In this document: one piece after another, positions 21,163-30,437 of the stretch
Layout of the letters: every line of letters starts with the position of its first letter
Position numbering within the stretch: the stretch's first letter is position 1
Source: an uncultured Pelagibacteraceae bacterium
GTDB taxonomy: Bacteria; Pseudomonadota; Alphaproteobacteria; Pelagibacterales; Pelagibacteraceae
Assembly: GCA_902540785.1 (NCBI GenBank)
Contig: CACBOA010000003.1
Coordinates: 1-64,000, forward strand
Direction of reading: 5' to 3'
DNA length: 64,000 bases
Position numbers and translations under genes: made by a program
The notes under the pieces: generated by a model
Told to the model about the DNA's origin: nothing
Seen by the model: only the letters and a program-made list of their open reading frames with translations
The model's database searches: none

Positions 21163-22188
21163 ATGTATATAGAGAATTATTTATTAAAAAAATACATATC
21201 AACATGGCTATTATTTATGTTTTTTTTGGTAGCTTTTATGATTGTTGTGGGCGGTCTTACAAGACTAACTGATTCCGGTCTTTCAATAACAAAATGGGAA
21301 TTATTTTCTGGAACATTACCCCCCCTAAATGATGTCAAATGGTTAGATTATTTTGAGGAGTATAAAAAGATACCAGAATATAAAATGCAAAATTATTCTA
21401 TGACTATGAGTGAATTCAAAGTTATTTTTTGGTGGGAGTGGGCACATCGTTTTCTTGGTAGACTAATTGGTTTAGGATTTTTAATTCCCCTAATATATTT
21501 TTCTTTTAAGATTAAGTTAACAAAATTATTAAATCTTTATTCAATTTTTTTTCTTATATGTTTTCAAGGTTTTATTGGCTGGTATATGGTTTCAAGTGGG
21601 TTAGTTAATAGATTAGATGTAAGTCATTTTCGACTATCAATTCATTTAGTTATAGCATTTTTAATTTTGTCTTTGATTTTATGGAATTACTTAAAATTGA
21701 ATTTTGATATAAAAGAACAATCACAATTAAATATTTTTTTTCCTATTGTCTTTTTATTTCTAGTTTTTTTACAAATAATTATTGGTGCTTTTGTTTCAGG
21801 TATGGACGCTGGTTTAATCTATAATTCATGGCCCATGATGGGAAATGCTTACTTTCCAGATGATAATAAATTGGAAAATCTATTTAATTTAGCAGCATTT
21901 AGTGATGCATCATTAGTTCAATTTCTTCATAGAAATTTAGCTTATGTAATACTTTTTTATTATTTTTGGATTTTATTTAAAATTTATAAATATCGAATAA
22001 AAAATTGTTTTTTTGCAATTAATCTAGTTGGTTTTTTCTTACTTACGCAAGTCATTCTTGGAATATTTACTTTAATAAATGGAGCTCAAATAGTTTTAGC
22101 ATCAATGCATCAACTGAGTTCAGTTTTTCTTGTTAGTGCATCAGTTTATTTTTTATATCTTAATAAAAAAATTAATTCTTTTTTATAG
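21163..22188 (+). CDS. ctaA: heme A synthase (COX15/CtaA)
   Basis: GGLTRLTDSGLSITKWELFSGTLPPLN, EFKVIFWWEWAHRFLGRLIGL, GAFVSGMDAGLIYNSWPMMG. Confidence 0.97.
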   Translation: MYIENYLLKKYISTWLLFMFFLVAFMIVVGGLTRLTDSGLSITKWELFSGTLPPLNDVKWLDYFEEYKKIPEYKMQNYSMTMSEFKVIFWWEWAHRFLGRLIGLGFLIPLIYFSFKIKLTKLLNLYSIFFLICFQGFIGWYMVSSGLVNRLDVSHFRLSIHLVIAFLILSLILWNYLKLNFDIKEQSQLNIFFPIVFLFLVFLQIIIGAFVSGMDAGLIYNSWPMMGNAYFPDDNKLENLFNLAAFSDASLVQFLHRNLAYVILFYYFWILFKIYKYRIKNCFFAINLVGFFLLTQVILGIFTLINGAQIVLASMHQLSSVFLVSASVYFLYLNKKINSFL

Positions 22189-22990
22189 GAAAATAAGTAA
22201 GAATAAATTTTTTCAGTACATTTAAGACTTTATCAGCTTCCTCTAAGAGCATCATGTGTCCGCAATTGTCAATTATTTCAATTTTACTTCCATCTATTAA
22301 ATCTGCTAATTTTTTTCCTTCCTTGACAGGACACATCTTATCTCCATTTGCCAAAATAGATAAAGTAGGGATTTTTATTTCTTTGGCAGCATTAAAACCA
22401 TTCTTGTAATTGTCACAAGCTCTAAAATCTATTCCTAATGTATTTTTAATTGTTCTGGATTTAGCTAGCATTCCACCTGTATTGATATGATATAAACCTG
22501 GAACTGGGTGTCCACCAAAGTGCCCAGCTGGACCATGTGCCCAGTCCATCATCAAATCGACGGCTTTCGGATCATTGTTTTCTGCTAAAGACAATAATTC
22601 TTGATTCATAGGAATGGCTCCAGCACCACCCATTAAACTTAATGTTTTTATTTTTTTTGGAAACCTAAATGCACATTCTAAAATAACCAAACATCCTTGA
22701 GAATGACCAACTAAAGAAGCCTCTTTATAACCTACTGCATCTATAACATCGCTAATCCAGTCAGCCATATCTTCGATAGTTTTCAAACTTTCACCTCCTG
22801 AAAGACCATGTCCAGGCATATCTAAAGCTAAAACACTATAACCATGAAAAGCAAAATACCTGGTTTGGAGTACCCAAGTCATATGTGTTAATCCACTACC
22901 ATGAACAAAAATTATTAATGGTTTTTTTTTGTCGAAAGGACGTCCACCTGTAGAAGCAAAAACTTCTACACCATTAACTTGAAACTTCAT
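22172..22990 (-). CDS. alpha/beta hydrolase
   Basis: VHGSGLTHMTW oxyanion region, nucleophile elbow GHSQG, C-terminal GHMMLLE. Confidence 0.93.
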   Translation of the reverse strand: MKFQVNGVEVFASTGGRPFDKKKPLIIFVHGSGLTHMTWVLQTRYFAFHGYSVLALDMPGHGLSGGESLKTIEDMADWISDVIDAVGYKEASLVGHSQGCLVILECAFRFPKKIKTLSLMGGAGAIPMNQELLSLAENNDPKAVDLMMDWAHGPAGHFGGHPVPGLYHINTGGMLAKSRTIKNTLGIDFRACDNYKNGFNAAKEIKIPTLSILANGDKMCPVKEGKKLADLIDGSKIEIIDNCGHMMLLEEADKVLNVLKKFILTYFPIKKN

Positions 22991-24321
22991 TGATTGGAAA
23001 CAAGTCTTGGTCGTCTTGCAGCTCTAAAACCTGTCTCAAAGTCATTTCTAATATCATCAAAATCTTCTATTCCCACAGACAATCTAATCATATCTTGAGA
23101 TAATCCAGCAAATTTTAATGTAGCTTCATCCATTTGAGAGTGTGTAGAAGATGCTGGATGAATTACTAAGGTTCTAGTATCACCAACATTAGCAAGATGA
23201 GAAGCAAGTTTAACGTTATTTATAAATGCTTCTCCTGCTTCTTTACCACCTTTAATACCAAAAGCTATCATTGAACCTTTACCATGTGGCAAAAGTTTTT
23301 TTGCTAAATCGTGGTCGGGATGGTCAGGAACACTTGGATGAGAAACCCAAGCAACACTTTCATGGCTTAATAAATATTTGACCATTTTTTCTGCGTTAGA
23401 ACAATGCTTTTGCATTCTAACAGATAAAGTTTCAATACCTTGTAAAACATTCCAAGCATTCTGTGGACTCAAACATGGTCCAAAATCTCTCATGCCTTCA
23501 GCTCTTGCTTTCATTGTAAAAGCTGTAGGCCCAAACTCTTCTGCAAACGAAAGTCCATGGTAACCTTCATAAGGTTTAGTCATAGTTGGAAATTTATCAT
23601 TTTGCATCCAATCAAATTTTCCACCCTCAACTAAAATACCTGCCATTGATGAACCATGACCTGCCATCCATTTGGTAAGTGAGTGAACCACAATATCAGC
23701 ACCATGATCAATTGGTTTGCAAAGATATGGTGTTTGATAAGTTGCATCTATAATTAAAGGAATTCCTGCGTCATGAGCAATCTTAGCTATTTCAGGCATA
23801 TTCATAATTTCGTTTCCAGGATTTCCAACAAGCTCACCAAAAATACCTTTAGTATTTTTTTGAATTGCTTTTTTAAAACCCTCAGTATCTCTTGGTTTTA
23901 CAAATGTGCATTTGACACCAAATTTTGGTAAAGTAAGCCTAAATAAATTTACAGTACCACCATAGAGCTGTGATGAAACTACTAAATGATCTCCAGCCTC
24001 ACATAAAGTCATTATTGTTAAAAAAATTGCACTCATTCCAGATGAAGTTGCTAAGGCAGCTGTACCTCCTTCTAAGGCCGCAACTCTCTCTTCTAATACT
24101 GCTACTGTAGGATTAGAAATTCTGCTATAAATATGACCACCTCTCTCCAAATTAAAAAGTGCTGCAGCATGATCAACATCATCAAACAAATATGATGTAG
24201 TTTGATAAATTGGCACTTGTCTTGAACCAGCATTTTTTTGAGGTTGATAGCCAGCATGAAGACTCAGTGTATCAAATTTGTAAGTTTTAGGATCTGTGCT
24301 TTTCTTTTTCTTATCAGTCAT
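22987..24321 (-). CDS. metY: O-acetylhomoserine (thiol)-lyase family, PLP-dependent
   Basis: LSLHAGYQPQKNAGSRQVPIYQTTSYLFDD, YSRISNPTVAVLEERVAALEGG, VVHSLTKWMAGHG. Confidence 0.95.
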   Translation of the reverse strand: MTDKKKKSTDPKTYKFDTLSLHAGYQPQKNAGSRQVPIYQTTSYLFDDVDHAAALFNLERGGHIYSRISNPTVAVLEERVAALEGGTAALATSSGMSAIFLTIMTLCEAGDHLVVSSQLYGGTVNLFRLTLPKFGVKCTFVKPRDTEGFKKAIQKNTKGIFGELVGNPGNEIMNMPEIAKIAHDAGIPLIIDATYQTPYLCKPIDHGADIVVHSLTKWMAGHGSSMAGILVEGGKFDWMQNDKFPTMTKPYEGYHGLSFAEEFGPTAFTMKARAEGMRDFGPCLSPQNAWNVLQGIETLSVRMQKHCSNAEKMVKYLLSHESVAWVSHPSVPDHPDHDLAKKLLPHGKGSMIAFGIKGGKEAGEAFINNVKLASHLANVGDTRTLVIHPASSTHSQMDEATLKFAGLSQDMIRLSVGIEDFDDIRNDFETGFRAARRPRLVSNQ

Positions 24322-24412
24322 AAATTTTCCTTGATTTTAAATATTAATAACTAACTATCAATATTAATATAAATTGACAATATCACATTTATCAGTATTA
24401 ATCCGGCCATTC

Positions 24413-24871
24413 ATGACAAAATTTATCAAAAAAGAGCAATTATCACCATCATGGTATGAGATTGATGCAACCAATGCAGTTGTAGGTAGACTCGCTATAG
24501 TAATATCTAAAATTATAAGAGGAAAAAATAAAACTACTTATACACCACATATGAACAGTGGGGATTTTGTTGTTGTTAAAAATATTGAACAAATAAGATT
24601 TACAGGAAAAAAGTTTCAGAATAAAAAATACTATAAACACACTGGCCATCCTGGCGGAATCAAAGAAACTACCCCTGAAAAACTCAAAGAAAAAAAACCA
24701 GGTGAGATTTTAAAATTAGCTGTAAAAAGAATGTTACCTACTGGAGTATTAGGTAGAGAGCAGCTTTCCAAGTTAAAAATTTATAGTGGGGACAGTCATC
24801 CTCATTCAGCTCAAAATCCTAAAGTAATAGAACTAAATAAATTGAATAACAAAAATATTGTAAGAAATTAA
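24413..24871 (+). CDS. rplM: 50S ribosomal protein L13
   Basis: SWYEIDATNAVVGRLAIVISKIIRGKNKTTYTPHMNSGDFVVVKN; ATG at 24413. Confidence 0.97.
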   Translation: MTKFIKKEQLSPSWYEIDATNAVVGRLAIVISKIIRGKNKTTYTPHMNSGDFVVVKNIEQIRFTGKKFQNKKYYKHTGHPGGIKETTPEKLKEKKPGEILKLAVKRMLPTGVLGREQLSKLKIYSGDSHPHSAQNPKVIELNKLNNKNIVRN

Positions 24872-24872
24872 T

Positions 24873-25310
24873 ATGGAAAGTGTTCAACAAAATCAAAAAA
24901 AAATAAAGTTAAAATTGGATTTTAAAGATAGCAAATATGCCACTGGCAGAAGAAAAACTTCAATTGCAAAGGTTTGGCTTAAAAAAGGTTCTGGTAAAAT
25001 TTATGTTAATGGAAAACTTTATAGCGAATATTTTTCAAGTGATAATCATAAAATGCAAATAATAAAACCGTTTGAATTGATTAAACAACCTACTGATTTT
25101 GACGTTAGGTGTAATGTAAAGGGTGGGGGACCAACAGGTCAAGCTGGAGCAATGGTTCATGGAATTTCTAAAGCTTTAGTTTTATTTGATGAAAATTTTA
25201 AAACATCACTTAGAACTGAAAAATTAACCACGCGTGATTCTCGTGCTGTTGAAAGAAAAAAACCTGGAAGAAAAAAAGCGAGAAGAAGTTTCCAGTTTTC
25301 TAAAAGATAA
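24873..25310 (+). CDS. rpsI: 30S ribosomal protein S9
   Basis: YATGRRKTSIAKVWLKKGSGKIYVNG...VERKKPGRKKARRSFQFSKR. Confidence 0.98.
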   Translation: MESVQQNQKKIKLKLDFKDSKYATGRRKTSIAKVWLKKGSGKIYVNGKLYSEYFSSDNHKMQIIKPFELIKQPTDFDVRCNVKGGGPTGQAGAMVHGISKALVLFDENFKTSLRTEKLTTRDSRAVERKKPGRKKARRSFQFSKR

Positions 25311-25343
25311 TTTTCTTTTAATAATTAACTGTTATAATAAAAA

Positions 25344-26366
25344 ATGCCTAAGCTTAATGTATTAATTTCTGGATCGACTGGATATATTGGTATTCAATTA
25401 ATTAAATTGTTAGTTAAACATAAATATGTAAAAATTAAATATCTTTGTGGAAATTCCTCTGTAGGAAAAAAGATTTCATATTTTGATATATCTTTAATTA
25501 ATAAAAAATTACCAAAAATTGTAAAATTTAATAAAAAATATCTTAATGAAATTGATATAATTTTTACAGCACTTCCCAATGGTGAAGCTCAGGAAATTTC
25601 AAATTATTTAAAAAAAGATAATGTACTAATTGATTTAGCTGCCGATTTTAGATTAAAAAAAGCTTCTGATTATCTTAAGTGGTATAAACAGAAACACAAA
25701 TCAACTAAAAATATTAAAAAAAGTATTTATTCATTACCAGAAATTTCAAAACAAGAAGTTAAAAAATTTAATATAATTGCTTGTCCTGGATGTTACCCAA
25801 CCTCGATCCTATTGCCCTTAATTCCATTAGTTCAAAAAAAAATGATTCGATTAAACAACATTATTATTGATTCTAAATCAGGATATTCAGGCGCAGGTAG
25901 AGGAGTTCACAAAAAATATAAAGATCAAAATTTATATGAGTCAATTAGTGCTTATGGAGTTGGATTTCATAGACACAATTCAGAAATAGAGCAAACTTTA
26001 AAAGAATATTCGAACAAAAAAATTAAATTTGATTTCACCCCACATCTAACACCAATGTTTAGAGGAATTTTGAGTACAATTTATGTAGAGGTCAATAAAA
26101 ATGTTTCTCAAAACAAAATCAAAAAAGTTTTAACAAATTATTATAAGAACGATATTTTCATCAAAATCCTAAAGAATGATGCTTTAATAAGTACTAATGA
26201 TGTAATAAATACTAACAAATGTCATATATCAGTATGCAAGACAAAAAACAAAAATAAGTTAATTATTCTCTCGACAATAGATAATCTTATTAAGGGTGGA
26301 TCTGGTCAAGCTATACAAAACATGAATTTAAAATTTGGATTTCCTTTAAAAACTGGACTTATATGA
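25344..26366 (+). CDS. argC: N-acetyl-gamma-glutamyl-phosphate reductase
   Basis: LISGSTGYIGIQLIKLL, IIACPGCYPTSILLPLIPL, DSKSGYSGAGR, HRHNSEIEQ. Confidence 0.96.
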   Translation: MPKLNVLISGSTGYIGIQLIKLLVKHKYVKIKYLCGNSSVGKKISYFDISLINKKLPKIVKFNKKYLNEIDIIFTALPNGEAQEISNYLKKDNVLIDLAADFRLKKASDYLKWYKQKHKSTKNIKKSIYSLPEISKQEVKKFNIIACPGCYPTSILLPLIPLVQKKMIRLNNIIIDSKSGYSGAGRGVHKKYKDQNLYESISAYGVGFHRHNSEIEQTLKEYSNKKIKFDFTPHLTPMFRGILSTIYVEVNKNVSQNKIKKVLTNYYKNDIFIKILKNDALISTNDVINTNKCHISVCKTKNKNKLIILSTIDNLIKGGSGQAIQNMNLKFGFPLKTGLI

Positions 26367-26590
26367 AAAAAATAAATCTAATTTTAATTTTAATAATATT
26401 TCAATCATGTTCTTTTATTAATGATTCTGCTTATTGGAATGAACACAACAAAAAAAAAGTTAAAGAACAAAAAAACATGGCTAAAATAATTAAAAAATCA
26501 AAAGATATTACATTAATGTCTCTAGATGAGTACAAGATTTATATAGATGATTATATTAAAAAAAGTAAATATCCTGATATAGCAAGATGA
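26363..26590 (+). CDS. small putative lipoprotein (75 aa)
   Basis: MKKINLILILIIFQSC signal with lipobox-like Cys; overlaps argC end and hom start by 4 bp each. Confidence 0.7.
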   Translation: MKKINLILILIIFQSCSFINDSAYWNEHNKKKVKEQKNMAKIIKKSKDITLMSLDEYKIYIDDYIKKSKYPDIAR

Positions 26591-27879
26591 AAAATTTAGT
26601 AAATATTGCAATAATTGGCTTAGGACAAATAGGTATTTACCTTTACAATGAGTTAAGATCAAAAAAAAAGGAAATTGAGAGAAAAACTGGAAAAAAAATT
26701 AATATTGTTGCTATATCAGCAAAAAATAGGAACAAAAAAAGAAGATTTCAAATTCAAAAAAATATCTTCTTTAAAAAACCACTTCAAATTTTTAGAAATA
26801 AAAAAATAGATGTACTATTTGAATGCATAGGTCAATCTGACGGTATTTCAAAAAAGATCGTTGAAACTGCTCTTAAAAATAAAATACACGTCATAACACC
26901 TAACAAAGCTTTAATTGCAAAACATGGGGATCATTTAGCAAAACTTGCTGAAAAAAATAATGTAAATTTAGAATTTGAAGCCTCTGTTGCAGGAGGGATC
27001 CCTATCTTGAGAACGATTAAGGAAGGTTTAGCAACGAATAAAATTGATAAAGTCTACGGAATTTTAAATGGAACCACCAACTATATCTTATCTGAAATGG
27101 AAAATAGTAACCAAAATTTTAATAAAGTTTTACAAAAAGCACAACAACTTGGCTATGCAGAGCCAAAAAACCCAAAACTTGATCTAAATGGTTTTGATGC
27201 GTTTGCGAAAGTAAGAATTTTGTCTGCACTCTCGTTTAATACAAAAATTTCTAAACATAAATGTATAATGCAAGGTATTGAAAATATTGATTTGAAAGAT
27301 ATTAAGATCGCAAGTCAATTAGGATTAAGAGTTAAACTTCTTGGTATTTCTGAAGTAATCAATAATAGATTATTTGAAACTGTGCATCCATGCTTAGTTA
27401 GTAAAAATACATATATTGGAAATGTTAATGGGGTAATGAATGCTGTTATTATAGAGGGTAAACCAATAGGTGAGAGTGTTCTGCAAGGCGAGGGTGCTGG
27501 CCCGGGGCCAACTTCATCTTCTCTATTGTCAGATTTATTGTCAATTTTAAGAGGAAATATTAAGTATCCTTTTGGTTTATCCTCAAAAAAAAGAAAATCT
27601 TTTAAATCATTTAATAATGATAATTATACTAATTCTTTGTATCTAAGATTTGAAGTTAATGACAAACAGGGCGTTCTTTCTCTTATAACAAATAGATTAG
27701 CTAAATATAAGATTTCTGTAAAAAGAATAATTCAAACACCAGATAAGAAAAATAAGAAGGCGACAATAGTCATCATTACCCATAAAACTTCTGAAAAGAA
27801 TGCTAGTAATTGCTTATCTATATTTAGAAAAAATAAGAATATTCTTAAATCTCCAACATTAATTCGATTATATAATTAA
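26587..27879 (+). CDS. hom: homoserine dehydrogenase
   Basis: IAIIGLGQIGIYLYNEL, VITPNKALIAKHGDHLA, FEASVAGGIPILRTIKEGLATNKIDKVYGILNGTTNYIL; C-terminal ACT. Confidence 0.96.
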   Translation: MKNLVNIAIIGLGQIGIYLYNELRSKKKEIERKTGKKINIVAISAKNRNKKRRFQIQKNIFFKKPLQIFRNKKIDVLFECIGQSDGISKKIVETALKNKIHVITPNKALIAKHGDHLAKLAEKNNVNLEFEASVAGGIPILRTIKEGLATNKIDKVYGILNGTTNYILSEMENSNQNFNKVLQKAQQLGYAEPKNPKLDLNGFDAFAKVRILSALSFNTKISKHKCIMQGIENIDLKDIKIASQLGLRVKLLGISEVINNRLFETVHPCLVSKNTYIGNVNGVMNAVIIEGKPIGESVLQGEGAGPGPTSSSLLSDLLSILRGNIKYPFGLSSKKRKSFKSFNNDNYTNSLYLRFEVNDKQGVLSLITNRLAKYKISVKRIIQTPDKKNKKATIVIITHKTSEKNASNCLSIFRKNKNILKSPTLIRLYN

Positions 27880-28781
27880 TGGATATTTATATAAAACTTT
27901 TTGAGGTTTTATTCCCAGTATTTTTTGTAGTTGGTATTGGATATTATTTAGGTAAAAAAAATCCTAAAATAGATACAACTTTTATAACTAATTTTGCTGC
28001 TAACGTTGGAACTCCAGCAATGATTATTTATGCATTAAATCCAGTTAATATTTCTTTCAATATTTTTTTAAATTATTTTTGGTATTACGCTTTAGCTATT
28101 GTTGGATTTATGATTACTGGAATAATAATACTATATCTTCTAAATACTAAAGATATTATAAGAGAATTACCCCCACTAACAATGCCAAACACTGGAAATA
28201 TGGGTTTGCCTATATGTTTGTTTGCCTATGGTTCACAAGGACTTGGAGTTTCAGCTGCAATATCTGCTTTGATTATTTTATGTCATTTTACCTTAGGTGT
28301 ATTTCTTGCTGATAGAAAATTTAGTTTAGACGTTATACTTAAAAGTCCTCCATTTTATGCAATAATAATTTCTGTTTTTTTACTTTATTACGACCTAGAA
28401 CTTCCAGGGTTTGTTGAAAATACTACCTTTCTATTAATGTATGCTACAATATTTTTAATTTTAATGTCTTTAGGAATTGCTTTAACAAGACTAAAGATCT
28501 TTTCAATTAACAAAGCAATATTTTCTTCTATAGGAAGAGTAATCATTGGCCCTATAATTGGATACTTTTTGATTTTATATTTTAATTTAGAGGGATTTGC
28601 AGCAGGTGTTTTATTAATTCAATGTTCTATGCCAAGTGCAGTTCTTAATTATCTTGTTGCATCTATATATTCTCCTAAAAAAATCATCGATAGTGTTGCT
28701 AGTACTATTGTTGTTTCGACACTGATGTCATTTATCACTGTTCCAATAGTAGTATTCTTTGCTTTAAAATACTTTAATTAA
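27879..28781 (+). CDS. AEC (auxin efflux carrier) family transporter
   Basis: Hydrophobic, ~10 TM; NTGNMGLPICLFAYGSQGL and QCSMPSAVLNYLVA. Confidence 0.86.
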   Translation: MDIYIKLFEVLFPVFFVVGIGYYLGKKNPKIDTTFITNFAANVGTPAMIIYALNPVNISFNIFLNYFWYYALAIVGFMITGIIILYLLNTKDIIRELPPLTMPNTGNMGLPICLFAYGSQGLGVSAAISALIILCHFTLGVFLADRKFSLDVILKSPPFYAIIISVFLLYYDLELPGFVENTTFLLMYATIFLILMSLGIALTRLKIFSINKAIFSSIGRVIIGPIIGYFLILYFNLEGFAAGVLLIQCSMPSAVLNYLVASIYSPKKIIDSVASTIVVSTLMSFITVPIVVFFALKYFN

Positions 28782-28799
28782 TATATATCCTCTTAACAG

Positions 28800-29645
28800 A
28801 TGAAGGCTATAACTTTTAATCTATTGGCCTGGGTAATGCTTCCAATTATGGATGGATTTGCAAAATATCTAAGTACCGATCTTCCTGTCTTACAAATAAC
28901 TTGGGCAAGATATTTTTTTACCGTGGTATTTACTTTTCCAATAATGTTTTTATTTTTTAAAAAAAATCTTGTGTGGACTGATAAACCAAAATTACAATTT
29001 ACGAGAGGTATAATTCTTTTAACAGCTAATATTTGCTTCTTTTATGCAATTTCGATAATTTCTTTAGCTAAAGCACTAACTTTGGCTTTTGTTGCTCCTT
29101 TAATTGTGACTGCTTTTTCCCCAATTTTTTTAGGTGAAAAAGTCGGATTTAGGAGATGGTCTGCAGTTATTATAGGGTTTATAGGTTCATTAGTAGTTAT
29201 AAGGCCTGGTTTTGTTGAAATAAATTTAGCAAGTATTGCTGCGCTTGGAACAGGTGTAATGTATGGGTTTTATTTAATTATTACTCGTAAATTGAGCACA
29301 TCAGACAATCCTTTATTAACTTTATTATTAACTGGTGTAGTAGGGGCCATAATCATATCTTTTGTGATGCCGTTTGTTTGGGTTAAACCTAATTTTAATC
29401 AGTGGTCTATAATGGCTGCGATAGGAATTTTTGCGTGTTTAGGCCATTTTTTTCTTATATTGTCTCTTAAATACGCTGATGCCTCTAAATTAGCACCATT
29501 TAGTTACTTTGAAATATTTACAAACATAATTATAGGTTATTATTTCTTTGGTGATTTCCCTGATATTTGGACTTTTTTAGGTTTATTAATTATTGTATTA
29601 AGTGGTATCTACATCTTAAGAAGAGAGAACTTGATAAAAAAGTGA
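28800..29645 (+). CDS. DMT superfamily (EamA) transporter
   Basis: Two EamA repeats; PIMDGFAKYLSTDLPVLQITWARYFF...PFSYFEIFTNIIIGYYFFGDFPD. Confidence 0.9.
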   Translation: MKAITFNLLAWVMLPIMDGFAKYLSTDLPVLQITWARYFFTVVFTFPIMFLFFKKNLVWTDKPKLQFTRGIILLTANICFFYAISIISLAKALTLAFVAPLIVTAFSPIFLGEKVGFRRWSAVIIGFIGSLVVIRPGFVEINLASIAALGTGVMYGFYLIITRKLSTSDNPLLTLLLTGVVGAIIISFVMPFVWVKPNFNQWSIMAAIGIFACLGHFFLILSLKYADASKLAPFSYFEIFTNIIIGYYFFGDFPDIWTFLGLLIIVLSGIYILRRENLIKK

Positions 29646-29952
29646 AATAATGGGTATTATTTATTTACTATTATCTAAAGTAATACATTAGGTATTATTT
29701 ATAAAGTATTGTATTTATTATATTTTATTAATAATAAAAATAATATAAATTTTTGAATAATTTGGATTATTTAATTTTTAAAATTTCCTTGATATGCTGA
29801 GAAACAGTGGAGATTTATAACAAATTACGAAAAAGATCAAATAGTCATTTAAAATAGAGACTTTTTCAAATTGAGGTAATGAAAATTCACTAAAAATAGG
29901 GTAGTCTAAAAGCATTGATATAGTTAAATAGTAGAGCGATGCACTAATTGAA

Positions 29953-30010
29953 TATACCATTTAAACGCCCGTAGAGGGGTCTATTTTAAGTATAGACTAA
30001 TATATGGTAC
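29953..30010 (+). ncRNA. candidate structured RNA element (closing stem enclosing two hairpins)
   Basis: TACCAT 29955-29960 pairs with ATGGTA 30004-30009; enclosed CCC-GTAGA-GGG hairpin and GTCTAT-tttaagt-ATAGAC hairpin; strand inferred from downstream SD/micro-ORF. Confidence 0.35.
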
Positions 30011-30026
30011 AACTAAAGGGTGAATT

Positions 30027-30071
30027 ATGCTACTTAGGAAGAAATCACGTAAAAGGGTAAAAAAAGGTTAA
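30027..30071 (+). CDS. possible micro-ORF MLLRKKSRKRVKKG (14 aa, highly basic)
   Basis: ATG preceded by AAAGGG SD-like sequence ~8 nt upstream; stop lies inside a hairpin; very short so weakly supported. Confidence 0.25.
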   Translation: MLLRKKSRKRVKKG

Positions 30072-30087
30072 TTTTACTTACCTTTTT
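30061..30087. terminator. candidate bidirectional intrinsic terminator
   Basis: AAAAAGGT(TAATTTTACTT)ACCTTTTT perfect 8-bp stem flanked by A and T runs, downstream of the MGMT gene on the minus strand. Confidence 0.45.
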
Positions 30088-30112
30088 AACTTAAGAAAGG
30101 TTTAAAATAGCC

Positions 30113-30391
30113 CTAAATAGATACTTTTTCAGATCTAAGTAATTTAAGTTTTTGCCTAATTCCACCTCTCCCAGAATAACCTCCAAGAGCTCCATCAGAC
30201 CTAATCACTCTATGACAGGGTATTTTTGGAGCATAAGGGTTTTTAGCACAAGCATTTGCGACTGCACGGGCTGCTTTAGGGCACTTAATGGCGATTGCAA
30301 CTTGCTTATATGTTCTTATGCTGCCTTTAGGGATAGAAATGAGATATCTCCAAACTTTTATCTGAAATTTTGTTCCTTTTAGGGATTTCAT
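30113..30391 (-). CDS. minimal methylated-DNA-protein-cysteine methyltransferase / MGMT family protein (~92 aa)
   Basis: GTKFQIKVWRYLISIPKGSIRTYKQVA, AVANACAKNPYAPKIPCHRVIRSDGALGGYSGR; active-site PCHRV; start chosen at MKSLKG rather than the track's TTG at 30430. Confidence 0.9.
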   Translation of the reverse strand: MKSLKGTKFQIKVWRYLISIPKGSIRTYKQVAIAIKCPKAARAVANACAKNPYAPKIPCHRVIRSDGALGGYSGRGGIRQKLKLLRSEKVSI

Positions 30392-30394
30392 AAG

Positions 30395-30437
30395 AAAAAA
30401 CCCTGATTCTTTACACTTTTTACAGTGCAAAGATCAG
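30395..30437 (-). terminator. intrinsic terminator/attenuator-like hairpin immediately upstream of the MGMT gene
   Basis: Minus strand CTGATCTTTGCACT-GTAAAA-AGTGTAAAGAATCAG-GG-TTTTTT: ~14-bp stem (one bulge, one G-U) followed by U6. Confidence 0.65.

Noticed and set aside
24322-24412. metY leader inspected for a SAM-II or SAM-V riboswitch
   Set aside because: Only 91 bp shared divergently with rplM; mostly AT-rich sequence with SD AGGAAAA and no riboswitch core that I could recognise.
29653-29702. Direct repeat GGTATTATTTAT (29653 and 29691)
   Set aside because: Low-complexity A/T sequence; a 12-mer repeat at this composition is not significant without statistics.
29778-29960. 60-aa minus-strand ORF in the ORF track
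   Set aside because: No recognisable motif or RBS, overlaps the structured region; likely chance ORF.
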